Below, in pieces: positions 9,257 through 20,592 of a stretch of DNA of 64,000 bases (position 1 is the stretch's first letter; each line of letters opens with the position of its first letter). The notes beneath the pieces were generated by a model. That model was given only the letters and a program-made list of their open reading frames with translations. It ran no database searches and was not told the DNA's origin. A program made the position numbers and the translations under genes. The stretch is from positions 1 through 64,000 of the forward strand of contig NZ_FTLX01000007.1 in the NCBI RefSeq assembly GCF_900156125.1, read 5' to 3'. Source of the stretch: Domibacillus enclensis (lineage in GTDB: Bacteria; Bacillota; Bacilli; Bacillales; Domibacillaceae).

Positions 9257-10350
9257 TGTGCCACCTCTTCCTTTTGGCCAAGCTGCTCAGCTGTATAGTA
9301 ACCACTGTCAATTAAAACGGTTTCAAAATTGTTTTGATCGACCGATACGGGTTTCAGCAAGAAAGCCGGGACAACCTTTGCTCCGTTGTCATACGTTTCC
9401 GTATCTGTTACCTCAGCCTGCTCGCCATTTAAAACGGCAACGGCCATATCAACGGCTTTTTGCGCCAGCTCACGTGTATCTTTAAACACCGTTTGCGTTT
9501 GCTGCCCGCTTATAATCGACTTGATCGAAGCAAGCTCCGCATCCTGTCCGGTAATGACCGGCATTGGCTTTTCTGCAGAGCCGTAGCCAATTCCCTTTAA
9601 TGAAGAAATCGCGCCAATGCTAATGCCATCATAAGGTGACAGCACCGCATCCAATCGATCCTTCGTATAGTAAGCGCTTAACAAATTGTCCATACGAGCC
9701 TGCGCCAACGCGCCATCCCAGCGCAGTGTTGCCCCCTGGTTAAAGTTTGTCTGTCCGCTTTTCACCACAAGCTGGCCGCTGTCGATGTATGGCTGAATAA
9801 TCGACATCGCTCCGTCAAAAAAGAAATACGCATTGTTGTCATCCGGTGAACCGGCAAACAGCTCAATGTTGAAGGGTCCTTTTCCACTATTCAAGCCAAG
9901 CTTTTCTTCAATGTACTGCCCTTGAAGGACACCCACCTGGAAGTTATCGAATGTCGCATAGTAGTCAATGTATTCGCTGTATTGAATGAGACGGTCATAG
10001 GAAATGATTTTGATGTTTTCTTTATGAGCCCGCTCCAGAACGGTTGTGAGCGCTGCTTGTCCGTCAATCGGCGCCACCACTAATACATCGACCCCTTTTG
10101 TAATCATATTTTCAATTTGGGCCGTCTGGTTTTCCACAACATCCTCTGCATATTGAAGATCTGTTTTATAGCCAAGCTTTTCAAACTGCTTTTTCATATT
10201 TTCACCGTCGTTCACCCACCGCTCGGATGATTTCGTCGGCATAGAGATCCCAATATAGCCTTTTTCACTGCCGCTCGTGTCGATCGCTCCGCAAGCAGAT
10301 AAAGCAAAAACGAGCAGCAAAAGCATCGGAACTGAAAGCCACTTCTTCAT
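9253..10350 (-). CDS. araE: Sugar-binding lipoprotein (AraE/ChvE-like)
   Basis: A 365-aa extracellular binding protein of the ribose/xylose/multiple-sugar family. A lipoprotein signal peptide ends in the lipobox ALSAC (Cys near 20). The two-lobed fold starts at GYIGISMPT and contains family stretches such as [18 protein letters not shown] and PVITGQDAE. It is the first gene of the importer operon and overlaps the ATPase gene by 4 nt. The symbol follows G. stearothermophilus usage and should not be confused with the E. coli AraE symporter. L-arabinose as ligand is inferred from context. Confidence 0.84.
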   Translation of the reverse strand: MKKWLSVPMLLLLVFALSACGAIDTSGSEKGYIGISMPTKSSERWVNDGENMKKQFEKLGYKTDLQYAEDVVENQTAQIENMITKGVDVLVVAPIDGQAALTTVLERAHKENIKIISYDRLIQYSEYIDYYATFDNFQVGVLQGQYIEEKLGLNSGKGPFNIELFAGSPDDNNAYFFFDGAMSIIQPYIDSGQLVVKSGQTNFNQGATLRWDGALAQARMDNLLSAYYTKDRLDAVLSPYDGISIGAISSLKGIGYGSAEKPMPVITGQDAELASIKSIISGQQTQTVFKDTRELAQKAVDMAVAVLNGEQAEVTDTETYDNGAKVVPAFLLKPVSVDQNNFETVLIDSGYYTAEQLGQKEEVAQ

Positions 10351-10457
10351 TCAACGCTCCCCCTTTTTGTTTCTTTTTGTCTTAATTTGACTATATCACC
10401 GAGGGTTGAGGGCGTCTTTTCAATAAATTATCCCTTTTTATAAAAAATCAACTTTCA

Positions 10458-10471
10458 TAAAACCGCTTTCA
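10458..10471 (-). promoter_or_regulatory. Candidate cre site upstream of araE
   Basis: TGAAAGCGGTTTTA on the minus strand fits the CcpA consensus with one mismatch. It lies about 110 bp upstream of the araE start, in the 303-bp gap to araT. A partial direct repeat (TTTGAAAG, then TTATGAAAG 18 nt on) overlaps it and could be the AraT site, since AraC-type response regulators often bind direct repeats. I see no convincing -35/-10 pair, as expected for an activator-dependent promoter. Confidence 0.45.
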
Positions 10472-10577
10472 AAAAAATACAAAGAGGGGGTCACCTTCAA
10501 CGGAAACTTCCGCTAAAACCGAACGATTTGGGCCGGTCATTCGTCCGTTCAATCGGAATAGCTGGATGCACACGAAT

Positions 10578-10607
10578 GACGGCTGGATTATCGATCATCC
10601 AGCCGTC
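10578..10607. terminator. Hairpin downstream of araT
   Basis: Perfect 11-bp stem GACGGCTGGAT / ATCCAGCCGTC with an 8-nt loop, 47 nt past the araT stop. There is no T tract, so it is either a weak terminator or an mRNA 3' stabiliser separating araPST from araEGH. Confidence 0.5.
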
Positions 10608-10653
10608 AAGACGTCTCTTATTCTTCTGCTCAAACCTTTTATCATGTTCTATC

Positions 10654-11841
10654 CTAGCTGTTTCTTTTCCTGTACTGGTTGGGCGGCATGCCGACGGCTT
10701 TTTTAAAAGCGGTGCTAAAGTAGTGCTGGGAATCGAACCCGACGGCCTCTGCAATGCTTAAAATCGTTAGATCAGTCGTTTCCAGCAGGTAAATCGCTTT
10801 GTCCATCCGCTTGCCAGTGACAAGCTGGACGAAGGAAACACCAAGCTCCTGCTTGATGATCCGGCTTAAATAGACGGGTGAGACTTGCAGCGCTTCTGCT
10901 GTTGCTTCAAGAGAAAGGCCGGGATTTTCGTAGCGTTCATGAATATAATCACGCGCTCTCCGGACAATTGGTGATGCAGCGGCATCCTGCTGTGCTTTTT
11001 CCAGACACCGTTTATACGCACAGGAAACAGCATCCATTACCTTTTCGCGGTAAAACTGGCTATGTATTTTCATATAGTTCTTCAGCGTTTCTTCGATTGC
11101 CTGTACCCATTTTTCACAAAGAGGCACCCACGTGACGAGGACTACATGCTCATCGTTTGAAAATAGCAAATGCTCTGTTTCATGGAGCCATTCCTCGGCA
11201 ATATTTTTCACAGCGAACAGCATCATTCTTCGGTCTGATTCCGTCAGCATCGGCGCACCCGACCGGAAGGCCTGTGTCCGAATAATCCCGATTTCTGTCG
11301 GAGCGCTGACTGGCAGGTTAAAGAATGCCAGCTGATTCTCTGCGTCTTCCTTGCTCACTCGCCCCATCACCCAATCTTCCCCAAACGATTCCTTCAGCGC
11401 CAGCTCATTTTTAGAAATTTGCCTGGTTATTCTTTGCATGCGAACAGCTTCCGCCTCGGATTCCTCAAGCTTTTTGGCTACACCATTGATGACGGCCCGG
11501 AGCTGCTCCGGATTGACCGGCTTTAAAATGTAATCGGTCACGTTCATGCGGAGCGCTTCCTGTGCATACGTGAATTCATCATGCCCCGTAATAATAATGA
11601 CGTGGCAATGTGGATTTTGCTCTTTCAACGCACGGATCATATCGATCCCATTCATGATCGGCATATTCAAATCCGCCAGCACAACGTGAACGCCGTGTTC
11701 AATAGCCAGCTCGAGTGCTTCTTCCCCGTCTTCTGCTTCTGCCGCCACCTCCATTCCGAGCATCGGCCAGTCAACAGAGTCTCTCAGGCCCTCCCGAATC
11801 ATTGGCTCATCATCGGCAATCAACACTTTCCAGGCTGTCAT
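10654..11841 (-). CDS. araT: Response regulator with AraC-type DNA-binding domain (AraT-like)
   Basis: A 395-aa YesN-type regulator. The receiver domain (1-120) has the acidic pair DDE at 10-12, phospho-acceptor D57 in VVLADLNMP and the late Lys in YILKPVNP. The C-terminal 100 residues form two helix-turn-helix units (LSLEATAEALQVSPVYLSRI and LSIAEAVGFDSQHYFSTAFK) of the AraC/XylS family. Its start lies 12 nt after the kinase gene stop. By analogy with G. stearothermophilus AraT it is expected to activate the sugar importer operon just downstream when phosphorylated by its kinase. Confidence 0.87.
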   Translation of the reverse strand: MTAWKVLIADDEPMIREGLRDSVDWPMLGMEVAAEAEDGEEALELAIEHGVHVVLADLNMPIMNGIDMIRALKEQNPHCHVIIITGHDEFTYAQEALRMNVTDYILKPVNPEQLRAVINGVAKKLEESEAEAVRMQRITRQISKNELALKESFGEDWVMGRVSKEDAENQLAFFNLPVSAPTEIGIIRTQAFRSGAPMLTESDRRMMLFAVKNIAEEWLHETEHLLFSNDEHVVLVTWVPLCEKWVQAIEETLKNYMKIHSQFYREKVMDAVSCAYKRCLEKAQQDAAASPIVRRARDYIHERYENPGLSLEATAEALQVSPVYLSRIIKQELGVSFVQLVTGKRMDKAIYLLETTDLTILSIAEAVGFDSQHYFSTAFKKAVGMPPNQYRKRNS

Positions 11842-11853
11842 GTTCCTTCCTCC

Positions 11854-13647
11854 TTATTCTGCGTTTAACGGACGGGTAAAAGGCAGATGAATCGTCGCTT
11901 TCGTGCCCGCGTTTTGACAGCTTTCAATTTGAATTCCATACACCGGACCGAAAACAAGCTGAATTCGGGCCTGTACATTCATCATGCCGTAGCCAAAGTC
12001 CGTTTTCTGCATAGGCGCGTCCGCTTGAACAGAAGCTAACTTGGTCCGGATTTGCTCCAGACGCTCCTCATTCATTCCAGCCCCGTCGTCTTCAACTGTT
12101 AAAACGAGCGTATCGGCTTGCTTAAATGCGTTAATGCGAATATGTCCCGGCCCGCGCCGCTCTTTAATGCCATGATAAATAGCATTTTCCACAACCGGCT
12201 GCAGCACAAGCTTCAGAACAGCTGCTCCTTCTGCTTCCGAGTCGACATCCAGACTGTAGTTCAGCTTGTCCTTGTATCTTGCCTTTTGAATGCGCAAATA
12301 GCTTTCAATGTGTGCCGCTTCATCCTTCAGAGATATGATGTCGTGGCCTTTACTCAAACCGATCCGGAACAGGGTGGACAAAGAATCCACTACATCGGCT
12401 ACATCCTCCGCCCCTCGCTTGCGAGCCATCCAGTTGATTGTATCCAATGTGTTGTATAAAAAATGCGGCTTTATGTGAGCCTGCAGACTGCGCAGCTCCG
12501 CTTCTCTTTTTTGCTGCTCCTGCACTTTGTTTACCGCCACCAGCTTTTGAATTTGCATAAGCATATGATTTAAGCTTCTGCCCAGCACCCCGATTTCATC
12601 TTTCCGGTCGTCCTGATAACGGGCAGCCAGATCCCCTTTTTCCACCTTTCGAATAAATGAAATAACACGCAAAATCGGACGGGACATCGAATTGGAAAGG
12701 ACGTAGGCAGCTGTGATAGCAACGAAAAAGATTAAAAAGATAAAGCAAACGACAAAGAAATTGATTGTGCGCACTTCTGCAATGGACTCTTTTGTTGAAA
12801 AGACACCGACTGTCGTCCAGTTTGTAAACGGCTGGTTTTGATAAATAAACTGGTGCTCCGTCCCCTCAATACTAGCGGAAAACGTCCCGGCTTCTTTTTC
12901 TTTAAACCGGCTGACTGGCACACCGCTCAGCAAAGAGGCGTCCGGCATATAAACTGCTTTTCCGTTTTCATCCAGCACCATAAAAGAGCCGGCTTTCCCG
13001 GGATTAAGATTGCGGACGGCTTCCGCTATGACCCGAAGCTTTAAATCAATTAAAATAACGCCTTTCACCTGCTTTGTTTCCGGATCGACGATGGCGCGGA
13101 CCACTGAAACAATTTCATCCTCTCCATAATGAACGTGGCTTGTGATCAACCGGTCCTTCGGCTGGCCGATCATTTTAAATATCCCCGCCCCTTCAACCGC
13201 CTGCCGGTACCAGTCTTCTTCGGTTACATTTTGATCGGCTGGCGCATATAATTCGTTGCTGACCGCTTCTCCTTTATTGTTCACAACTAAGATGCCTGCA
13301 GCCTCCGGATAGAGCGTCGTCAGCCTTTGCATAAACTGGCGGATGGCATAATGCTCCTCCTCCGTTCCTTCCCCCTTTAAAAATGCTTCTACCTCCGGGT
13401 CAAGCGACAGCAAATAGCTGACATTTTGCATATTTCCCGCGTAATACTCCAGCGACTTGTTCACCTGACCGATCAGCTGAAGCGTGTTTTCTGTTACCTG
13501 CTCTTCAATCACCCGCTCCACTGTCACTGCGATTAAGATGCTCAAGAAAATAGCCGGCACGATCGTAACAATGAGCAGAAGGGTGACCAGCTTATGCTTG
13601 ATCGGAATATCATTCAATTTCCATTTATTCATGTTCATTTGCCTCAC
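11854..13647 (-). CDS. araS: Sensor histidine kinase (AraS/YesM-like)
   Basis: About 597 aa. A membrane segment at 20-42, a long extracellular dCache-like sensor region, a second membrane segment near 300-325, a HAMP linker, then the LytS/YesM-type catalytic half: phospho-acceptor H in QAHIKPHFLYNTLDTI and ATP-binding motifs VLQPVVENAIYHGI and DDGAGMN. It follows the gene for a membrane-anchored sugar-binding protein by 15 nt and precedes its response regulator. In the known AraPST system the binding protein presents the sugar signal to the kinase. An internal ATG at codon 4 or 6 is also a possible start. Confidence 0.87.
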   Translation of the reverse strand: MRQMNMNKWKLNDIPIKHKLVTLLLIVTIVPAIFLSILIAVTVERVIEEQVTENTLQLIGQVNKSLEYYAGNMQNVSYLLSLDPEVEAFLKGEGTEEEHYAIRQFMQRLTTLYPEAAGILVVNNKGEAVSNELYAPADQNVTEEDWYRQAVEGAGIFKMIGQPKDRLITSHVHYGEDEIVSVVRAIVDPETKQVKGVILIDLKLRVIAEAVRNLNPGKAGSFMVLDENGKAVYMPDASLLSGVPVSRFKEKEAGTFSASIEGTEHQFIYQNQPFTNWTTVGVFSTKESIAEVRTINFFVVCFIFLIFFVAITAAYVLSNSMSRPILRVISFIRKVEKGDLAARYQDDRKDEIGVLGRSLNHMLMQIQKLVAVNKVQEQQKREAELRSLQAHIKPHFLYNTLDTINWMARKRGAEDVADVVDSLSTLFRIGLSKGHDIISLKDEAAHIESYLRIQKARYKDKLNYSLDVDSEAEGAAVLKLVLQPVVENAIYHGIKERRGPGHIRINAFKQADTLVLTVEDDGAGMNEERLEQIRTKLASVQADAPMQKTDFGYGMMNVQARIQLVFGPVYGIQIESCQNAGTKATIHLPFTRPLNAE

Positions 13648-13662
13648 TCATTTTCGATGCGC

Positions 13663-14631
13663 CTACCAGGCATAGTACGCTTCCACATTTTCTTTCGTTA
13701 CGACCGTTACTCCTGTGTTCACATGCTTCGGAATGCGCGCAGACGGATTTTGCTTCAGCTTCGTCAAAAACTGCAGCGACTGATAGCCCATTTCCCACGT
13801 TCCCTGCGCAATCGTTGCATCCATTTCTCCTTTTTTGATTAAATCGAGCGTTTGCTTGTATGTATCAAAGCCGATTACGCGTGCATCGCTTTGCACAGAG
13901 CGGACTGCCTCCGCAATACCCGCTCCGCCATTTGCTTCTGTGGAGAAAAATCCTTTCATATCCGGATGCTCCTTTAACAGCTGAAGCACAGCTTGTTTTG
14001 CGGCTCTTTCATCCCGTTCGCCGTTTTCTACTGCCACAACCTCCATATCCGAATAGCTTTCTATCGTCTCCACAAATCCATTTGTGCGCTCCTGCAGGTT
14101 GAGCTGGCCCGGCGCTGTGATCACAGCCGTTTTCCCTGTTTCGTTTAAAAGCGAAGCAAGCTGCCGGGCAGCGGATGCGCCAGCTTCTTTATTGTTTGTT
14201 CCCAGAAAAGAAGCTGCACCGCTTTCTGGTGCATCTGCATCGAACAGCACGACAGGTATCCCGGCGTCTATCGCCTGCTGAATGGTCGAGTCCAGCTTCT
14301 GTGCATCTACAGCGGATACGGCGATGCCGGCAGGTTTTCTCGCAATTACCTGCTCAAGAACGGTAATTTGTTCGTACACATCCACTTGCGGTGCGCCCCT
14401 GTACTCTACCGAAACGCCAAGCTCCTCAGCCGCGTCCTCAAATCCTTTAATGGCCGGCTTCCAGTAGTCAATGCCTGCTTGAAATGTGACCATGACATAT
14501 TTTTCGTCCAGCGACGTGGAGAAAGAAGCCGTTTCACTTTGCTGCCGTTCCCGTTCATTTATTTGATAATGATAAAAATAAGCGCCAAACGCCAAAAGCA
14601 AAAACGTATAAATGACTAAAAGCTTTTTCAA
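13663..14631 (-). CDS. araP: Membrane-anchored sugar-sensing binding protein (AraP-like)
   Basis: A 322-aa member of the ribose-binding/LacI-like periplasmic fold. An uncleaved-looking N-terminal membrane anchor (about 4-22) lacks a lipobox Cys, unlike transporter binding proteins, which fits a sensor held beside the kinase. The fold begins at YVMVTFQAGIDYW and includes VDAQKLDSTIQQAIDAGIPV and GFFSTEANGGAGIAEAV. The start is TTG with GGGG about 9 nt upstream. It is the first gene of the araPST operon, with an AraR box in its leader. It also resembles the sugar-binding partner of LytS kinases in clostridial xylose sensing. The ligand is inferred. Confidence 0.82.
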   Translation of the reverse strand: MKKLLVIYTFLLLAFGAYFYHYQINERERQQSETASFSTSLDEKYVMVTFQAGIDYWKPAIKGFEDAAEELGVSVEYRGAPQVDVYEQITVLEQVIARKPAGIAVSAVDAQKLDSTIQQAIDAGIPVVLFDADAPESGAASFLGTNNKEAGASAARQLASLLNETGKTAVITAPGQLNLQERTNGFVETIESYSDMEVVAVENGERDERAAKQAVLQLLKEHPDMKGFFSTEANGGAGIAEAVRSVQSDARVIGFDTYKQTLDLIKKGEMDATIAQGTWEMGYQSLQFLTKLKQNPSARIPKHVNTGVTVVTKENVEAYYAW

Positions 14632-14662
14632 AATATGAATCCCCTTTCAAAAAGGTCGATCA

Positions 14663-14676
14663 ACTTGTACGTATAA
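14663..14676. promoter_or_regulatory. AraR box upstream of araP
   Basis: ACTTGTACGTATAA, matching the boxes at araD (29274 and 29314) and close to the B. subtilis AraR operator core TTGTACGTACAA. It lies just downstream of the predicted -10, a position suited to repression, and puts the sensor operon under AraR. Confidence 0.72.
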
Positions 14677-14685
14677 CGTAGTTTC

Positions 14686-14714
14686 AAGATAGCATCATTC
14701 CGCTTTTTACACAA
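14686..14714 (-). promoter_or_regulatory. Probable araPST promoter
   Basis: Minus-strand -35 TTGTGT (14709-14714), 17-bp spacer, -10 TATCTT (14686-14691). Weak match, but correctly placed upstream of the AraR box and araP. Confidence 0.4.
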
Positions 14715-14727
14715 TATGTAACCACAA

Positions 14728-14760
14728 CAAAAAAAGAACGTGCGCTGATCGCACGTTCTT
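14728..14760 (-). terminator. Terminator after the GH43 gene
   Basis: Perfect 11-bp stem AAGAACGTGCG / CGCACGTTCTT with a 5-nt loop followed on the minus strand by seven T. It ends the arabinan-degradation operon 4 nt after the GH43 stop. Confidence 0.9.
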
Positions 14761-14764
14761 CTTG

Positions 14765-15739
14765 TTATACCGTAGATGTGGATGCTTCATTCCGGACCGG
14801 CTCTCCAAACACGGGATCGCCCTGTTCATTCCATGAAAACGGCTGGATGCAGGCGTGACGCCCTCCATCATTAAGCGCTTCTCCACCACCCGTCTTTTGA
14901 TGACGAACATGATAAACAAGCAGGTCCGTACAGCCGTCCTCGGCCACTGTAAAGCTGTTATGCCCGGGTCCAAACTTTTCATTTTGGTCGCTTGTCTGAA
15001 AAACCGGCTCCTTCTTTTTTTCCCACGAAGACGCTTCAAGAAGAGGACTGTTTTCATCCGCCTTTAAAAGGCCCATTGCGTAGTTTTCGTCCGTGGCACT
15101 GGCAGAGTAGGTGATGAATATTTTTCCGTTTCGTTTTAAAACAGCAGGCCCTTCATTGACCGGAATTTTTCTCATTTCCCATTCAAGATCCGGCTTCGTC
15201 AGCATCACCTGCTTTGTTTTTAACGTCCATGGATTGTCCATTTGAGCAATATACAGATTAGAGTTGCCTAAGATGCCCGGATCTTTTTGAGCCCATACAT
15301 AGTACAACGTGTTTTGATGCTCAAACACCGTCGCATCCAGCGAAAAGGATTCCCAACCTGTTTGAATCTGTCCTTTTTCCTCCCATGTTCCATCAAGCGG
15401 GTTTTCACTGCTGCTTTCAATGACAAACATGCGGTGCTGAAAGGTTTTATGCTCCGGATGGCTTTCTTCCGTCGGAGCAGCCGCGAAATAGATGTACCAT
15501 TTTCCTCGTATATAATGAAGCTCCGGCGCCCAGATCAAGCTGCTTAAAGCACCATGCTCATGCTTTCTCCAGACGGTTGTCACCCGTGCCTCCCGAAGAC
15601 CGTCAATTGTTTTGGCCCGCCGTAAATTAATCCGGTCAAATTCCGGCGCAGAGGCGATAAAATAATAATAGCCGTCTGTGTGCTTATGAATGAATGGGTC
15701 CGCCTGTTTAAGCAATAGCGGGTTTCGGTACCTCACCAT
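14765..15739 (-). CDS. GH43 alpha-L-arabinofuranosidase/arabinanase, intracellular
   Basis: About 324 aa with no signal peptide, so it acts on imported arabino-oligosaccharides. It has the GH43 five-bladed propeller marks: catalytic base D14 in QADPFI, WAPELHY near 70, pKa-modulating D135 in FSLDATVF and catalytic acid E196 in VNEGPAVL. Start ATG 15739 lies one base after the GH51 stop and gives the normal GH43 N-terminus; a TTG five codons earlier is the alternative. Last gene of the operon, before a strong terminator. Exact bond specificity (exo-1,5 arabinan or side-chain arabinose) cannot be decided by eye. Confidence 0.85.
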   Translation of the reverse strand: MVRYRNPLLLKQADPFIHKHTDGYYYFIASAPEFDRINLRRAKTIDGLREARVTTVWRKHEHGALSSLIWAPELHYIRGKWYIYFAAAPTEESHPEHKTFQHRMFVIESSSENPLDGTWEEKGQIQTGWESFSLDATVFEHQNTLYYVWAQKDPGILGNSNLYIAQMDNPWTLKTKQVMLTKPDLEWEMRKIPVNEGPAVLKRNGKIFITYSASATDENYAMGLLKADENSPLLEASSWEKKKEPVFQTSDQNEKFGPGHNSFTVAEDGCTDLLVYHVRHQKTGGGEALNDGGRHACIQPFSWNEQGDPVFGEPVRNEASTSTV

Positions 15740-15740
15740 C

Positions 15741-17977
<2,237 letters not shown>

Positions 17978-17995
17978 GCTGATCCCTCCCAAGTC

Positions 17996-18247
17996 TCACC
18001 ATTTTGATTCTTCCGGGTGTGGACATTTTGCATCTGGTAAATCGACGCGATATGAAACAAGCATACCTGATTGACCACATGTTGTTCCATACATTAGAAA
18101 CTCACAAAATGCACATTGTTCAAGACGCCGCTTTCTCCTCGGCAATTCTTCATGATCGAGCAGCATCTCATCTGTCAGAAAAACGACTGGCTTTTTTTCT
18201 AACGAAACACTTCCTGTACATCCTTTACAAAAAGGAACATCAGCCAT
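17996..18247 (-). CDS. Small cysteine-rich protein, unknown
   Basis: An 83-aa protein I cannot assign to a family. It has FCKGC near the start, CAFC at 45-48, and single Cys in TTCG and KCPHPE, a spacing that suggests a metal-binding site. Its ATG overlaps the stop of the upstream GH51 gene (AATGGCTGA, 8-nt overlap) and it ends 18 nt before the DUF624 start, so it fills the gap exactly and is probably translated by coupling. A role in the operon is unknown. Confidence 0.6.
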   Translation of the reverse strand: MADVPFCKGCTGSVSLEKKPVVFLTDEMLLDHEELPRRKRRLEQCAFCEFLMYGTTCGQSGMLVSYRVDLPDAKCPHPEESKW

Positions 18248-19724
18248 TAGTCTTCAGCTCAAGAACGACAATGGACATAGCCGGCATATTCACCTGTAAC
18301 GATGTGCCATCCAATGAATACGCTCCAAACGTTTTCGGCTTCACTGCTTCTGGCTGTTCAAACGTATTATGCGCATCCATTTGCTGAGCGGATAAGATCG
18401 TTCCGGCCACGTGAAGATTCTCTACCGCAAGACCTCGTAAATCCACAGTGACATCCGTTTCGTTTTGATGGTCAATGTTGCACAAGCTAATGTGAATGTG
18501 GCCTTTTTTGTTTTTAGAGGCTGACATGCTCACCTGTGGCATCGATTCGTATTCTTCCGCTTGAACGTCGAGTGACAGCTTCACCGCGTCGTGATGCACC
18601 TTGAACATATCAAACACATGATACGTTGGCGTTAAAATCATTTCGCTCCCTTCTGTCAAAATCATCGCCTGCAGCACATTTACTGTTTGGGCAATGTTAG
18701 TCATTTGCACCCGCTCATGATGCTCATGGAAAATGTGAAAATGAATCGACGCGACCAGTGCATCCCGAATCGTATTTTGCTGGTAAAGAAACCCTGGATT
18801 TGTGCCTGGCTCCACGTCAAACCACGTGCCCCACTCATCGACGATAATGGCGACTTTTTTCTCCGGGTCATATTTATCAATAACAGTGCTGTGCTTCGTG
18901 AGCAGTTCATCCATGTGAAGCGCCTTCTTCATCGTGGCGACCCATTCATGCTCCGGGAAGCCAGTGGCCGCCCCTTTTCCCGTCCAGAATTCACCCGGAA
19001 TAGTGTAGTAGTGCAAGCTTAATCCATCCATAAAACGGGCGGACTCGCGCATAAGCACTTCTGTCCAGTTATAGTCAGCTACGTTCGCCCCACCGGCAAT
19101 TTTGTAGATCTGATTGCCGTCATAATTACGGACATACGTTTGATAGCGCCGGTACAAGTCGGAATAATATTCAGGGCGCATATTGCCTCCGCAGCCCCAG
19201 TTTTCATTTCCAACACCGAAATATGTTAGTTTCCACGGCTCATCTCTTCCATTTTCACGGCGCCAATCTGCCATCGGAGATTCACCTTTAAATGTCATGT
19301 ACTCCACCCACTCAGACATTTCCTGAACCGTGCCGCTGCCGACATTTCCACATATATACGGCTCGCACTCCAGCATTTCACACAGCATCATAAACTCGTG
19401 TGTGCCAAAGTGATTGTTTTCCACGACTCCGCCCCAATGTGTATTTACCATCCGCTTGCGGTTTTCACGAGGGCCGATTCCGTCTTTCCAATGGTACTCA
19501 TCCGCAAAGCAGCCGCCTGGCCAGCGCAGCACCGGGATTTGAATTTTTTTCAATGCTTCAAGAACGTCTGTGCGAATCCCTTTTTCATTTGGAATCGGCG
19601 AATCCTCTCCTACCCAAATCCCCTCATAAATACAACGCCCCAAATGCTCGGCGAAATGACCGTATATGTTTTTATTGATGATGCCTTGTTCAATATCCAT
19701 ATTTAGCACAGCTGAATGTTTCAC
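18240..19724 (-). CDS. abfB: GH51 alpha-L-arabinofuranosidase (copy 2)
   Basis: A 494-aa intracellular GH51 enzyme, clearly different from copy 1. Acid/base E174 in [11 protein letters not shown] and nucleophile E297 in [11 protein letters not shown]. The retained signatures [19 protein letters not shown] and the absence of a signal peptide support an intracellular arabinofuranosidase. It starts 28 nt after the stop of the permease gene and runs into the small Cys-rich gene. Two GH51 paralogs in one locus is known in B. subtilis and G. stearothermophilus; the division of labour between them cannot be told from sequence. The A/B naming is provisional. Confidence 0.92.
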   Translation of the reverse strand: MKHSAVLNMDIEQGIINKNIYGHFAEHLGRCIYEGIWVGEDSPIPNEKGIRTDVLEALKKIQIPVLRWPGGCFADEYHWKDGIGPRENRKRMVNTHWGGVVENNHFGTHEFMMLCEMLECEPYICGNVGSGTVQEMSEWVEYMTFKGESPMADWRRENGRDEPWKLTYFGVGNENWGCGGNMRPEYYSDLYRRYQTYVRNYDGNQIYKIAGGANVADYNWTEVLMRESARFMDGLSLHYYTIPGEFWTGKGAATGFPEHEWVATMKKALHMDELLTKHSTVIDKYDPEKKVAIIVDEWGTWFDVEPGTNPGFLYQQNTIRDALVASIHFHIFHEHHERVQMTNIAQTVNVLQAMILTEGSEMILTPTYHVFDMFKVHHDAVKLSLDVQAEEYESMPQVSMSASKNKKGHIHISLCNIDHQNETDVTVDLRGLAVENLHVAGTILSAQQMDAHNTFEQPEAVKPKTFGAYSLDGTSLQVNMPAMSIVVLELKTNG

Positions 19725-19752
19725 TTTATCATTCCTTTAATATGAAATTTAT

Positions 19753-20589
19753 TTATCCTTTCACGCCGCCTACTGTCAATCCTTCGATAAAGTAACGCTG
19801 GAAGAATAAGAAGAGAATAACAACAGGGAGAATCGTCATAACAGATCCTGCAATTAATATGTCATAATTATTTCCATACGGTGTTAAAAGAGTCGCCAAG
19901 CCAACGGGTAGCGTAAACATTGTATTCGAGCGCAAGACAACGAGCGGCCAGAGAAAGTTATTCCAGCTCGAAAGCCCTTGCAAAATAGCCATTGCTGCAA
20001 ACGAGGGAAGCATAAGTGGCGCCATAATTCGAAAGAAAATGCCATATTCAGTGCACCCGTCCATCCGTGCTGACTCCATTAAATCTTTTGGAAGCCCTGA
20101 AGCATACTGCCGAAAGAAAAAGACTGCAATAGGCGCTACCATCATTGGTAAAATAACTGCTAAATACGTATCTATCATTTGCAGTTCAATCATAAGCTGG
20201 TAGAGCGGCAGCATGAGAATTTCAAAAGGCACCATCAGGATCAGCAACACTAGAATAAAAATAAAACGGTTGCCTTTAAACTCATAAACTGCCAGCGCGT
20301 AACCGACCATTGATGAAAAAAACAAACATAGAATAATACTGGCTGCAGAAATCAAAATACTATTCATGTACCAGCTCCAGTAATTACCTGACTCTGTAAA
20401 AATATACGTGTAGTTATTGAAATTTAGCTCTTTAAACGGTATTGACAGTGTGATCCCATTTCTCATTAATTCTGATGACGGCCGCAAAGAAGAGATCATA
20501 AGAGAAAACAGCGGGAAGAGGGCTAATATCGCAACAAATGCGATGACAACCGTGATAATAATAGTAAAAAGCCTGTCTCGTGTTACCAT
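19753..20589 (-). CDS. abnJ: Arabino-oligosaccharide ABC permease (AbnJ/AraQ-like)
   Basis: A 278-aa CUT1-type (MalG-like) permease with six predicted membrane helices. The ATPase-contact loop is visible as PKDLMESARMDGCTEYGIF. The C-terminus FFQRYFIEGLTVGGVKG is typical of MalG-type subunits. It partners the permease encoded 3 nt upstream. No ATPase gene is in the operon; the equivalent B. subtilis AraNPQ importer uses the shared ATPase MsmX. Confidence 0.88.
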   Translation of the reverse strand: MVTRDRLFTIIITVVIAFVAILALFPLFSLMISSLRPSSELMRNGITLSIPFKELNFNNYTYIFTESGNYWSWYMNSILISAASIILCLFFSSMVGYALAVYEFKGNRFIFILVLLILMVPFEILMLPLYQLMIELQMIDTYLAVILPMMVAPIAVFFFRQYASGLPKDLMESARMDGCTEYGIFFRIMAPLMLPSFAAMAILQGLSSWNNFLWPLVVLRSNTMFTLPVGLATLLTPYGNNYDILIAGSVMTILPVVILFLFFQRYFIEGLTVGGVKG

Positions 20590-20592
20590 GGT

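Noticed and set aside
10497-10754. Overlapping 85-codon frame at the end of araT
   Set aside because: Overlaps the conserved end of araT in another frame and crosses the post-araT hairpin; no domain.
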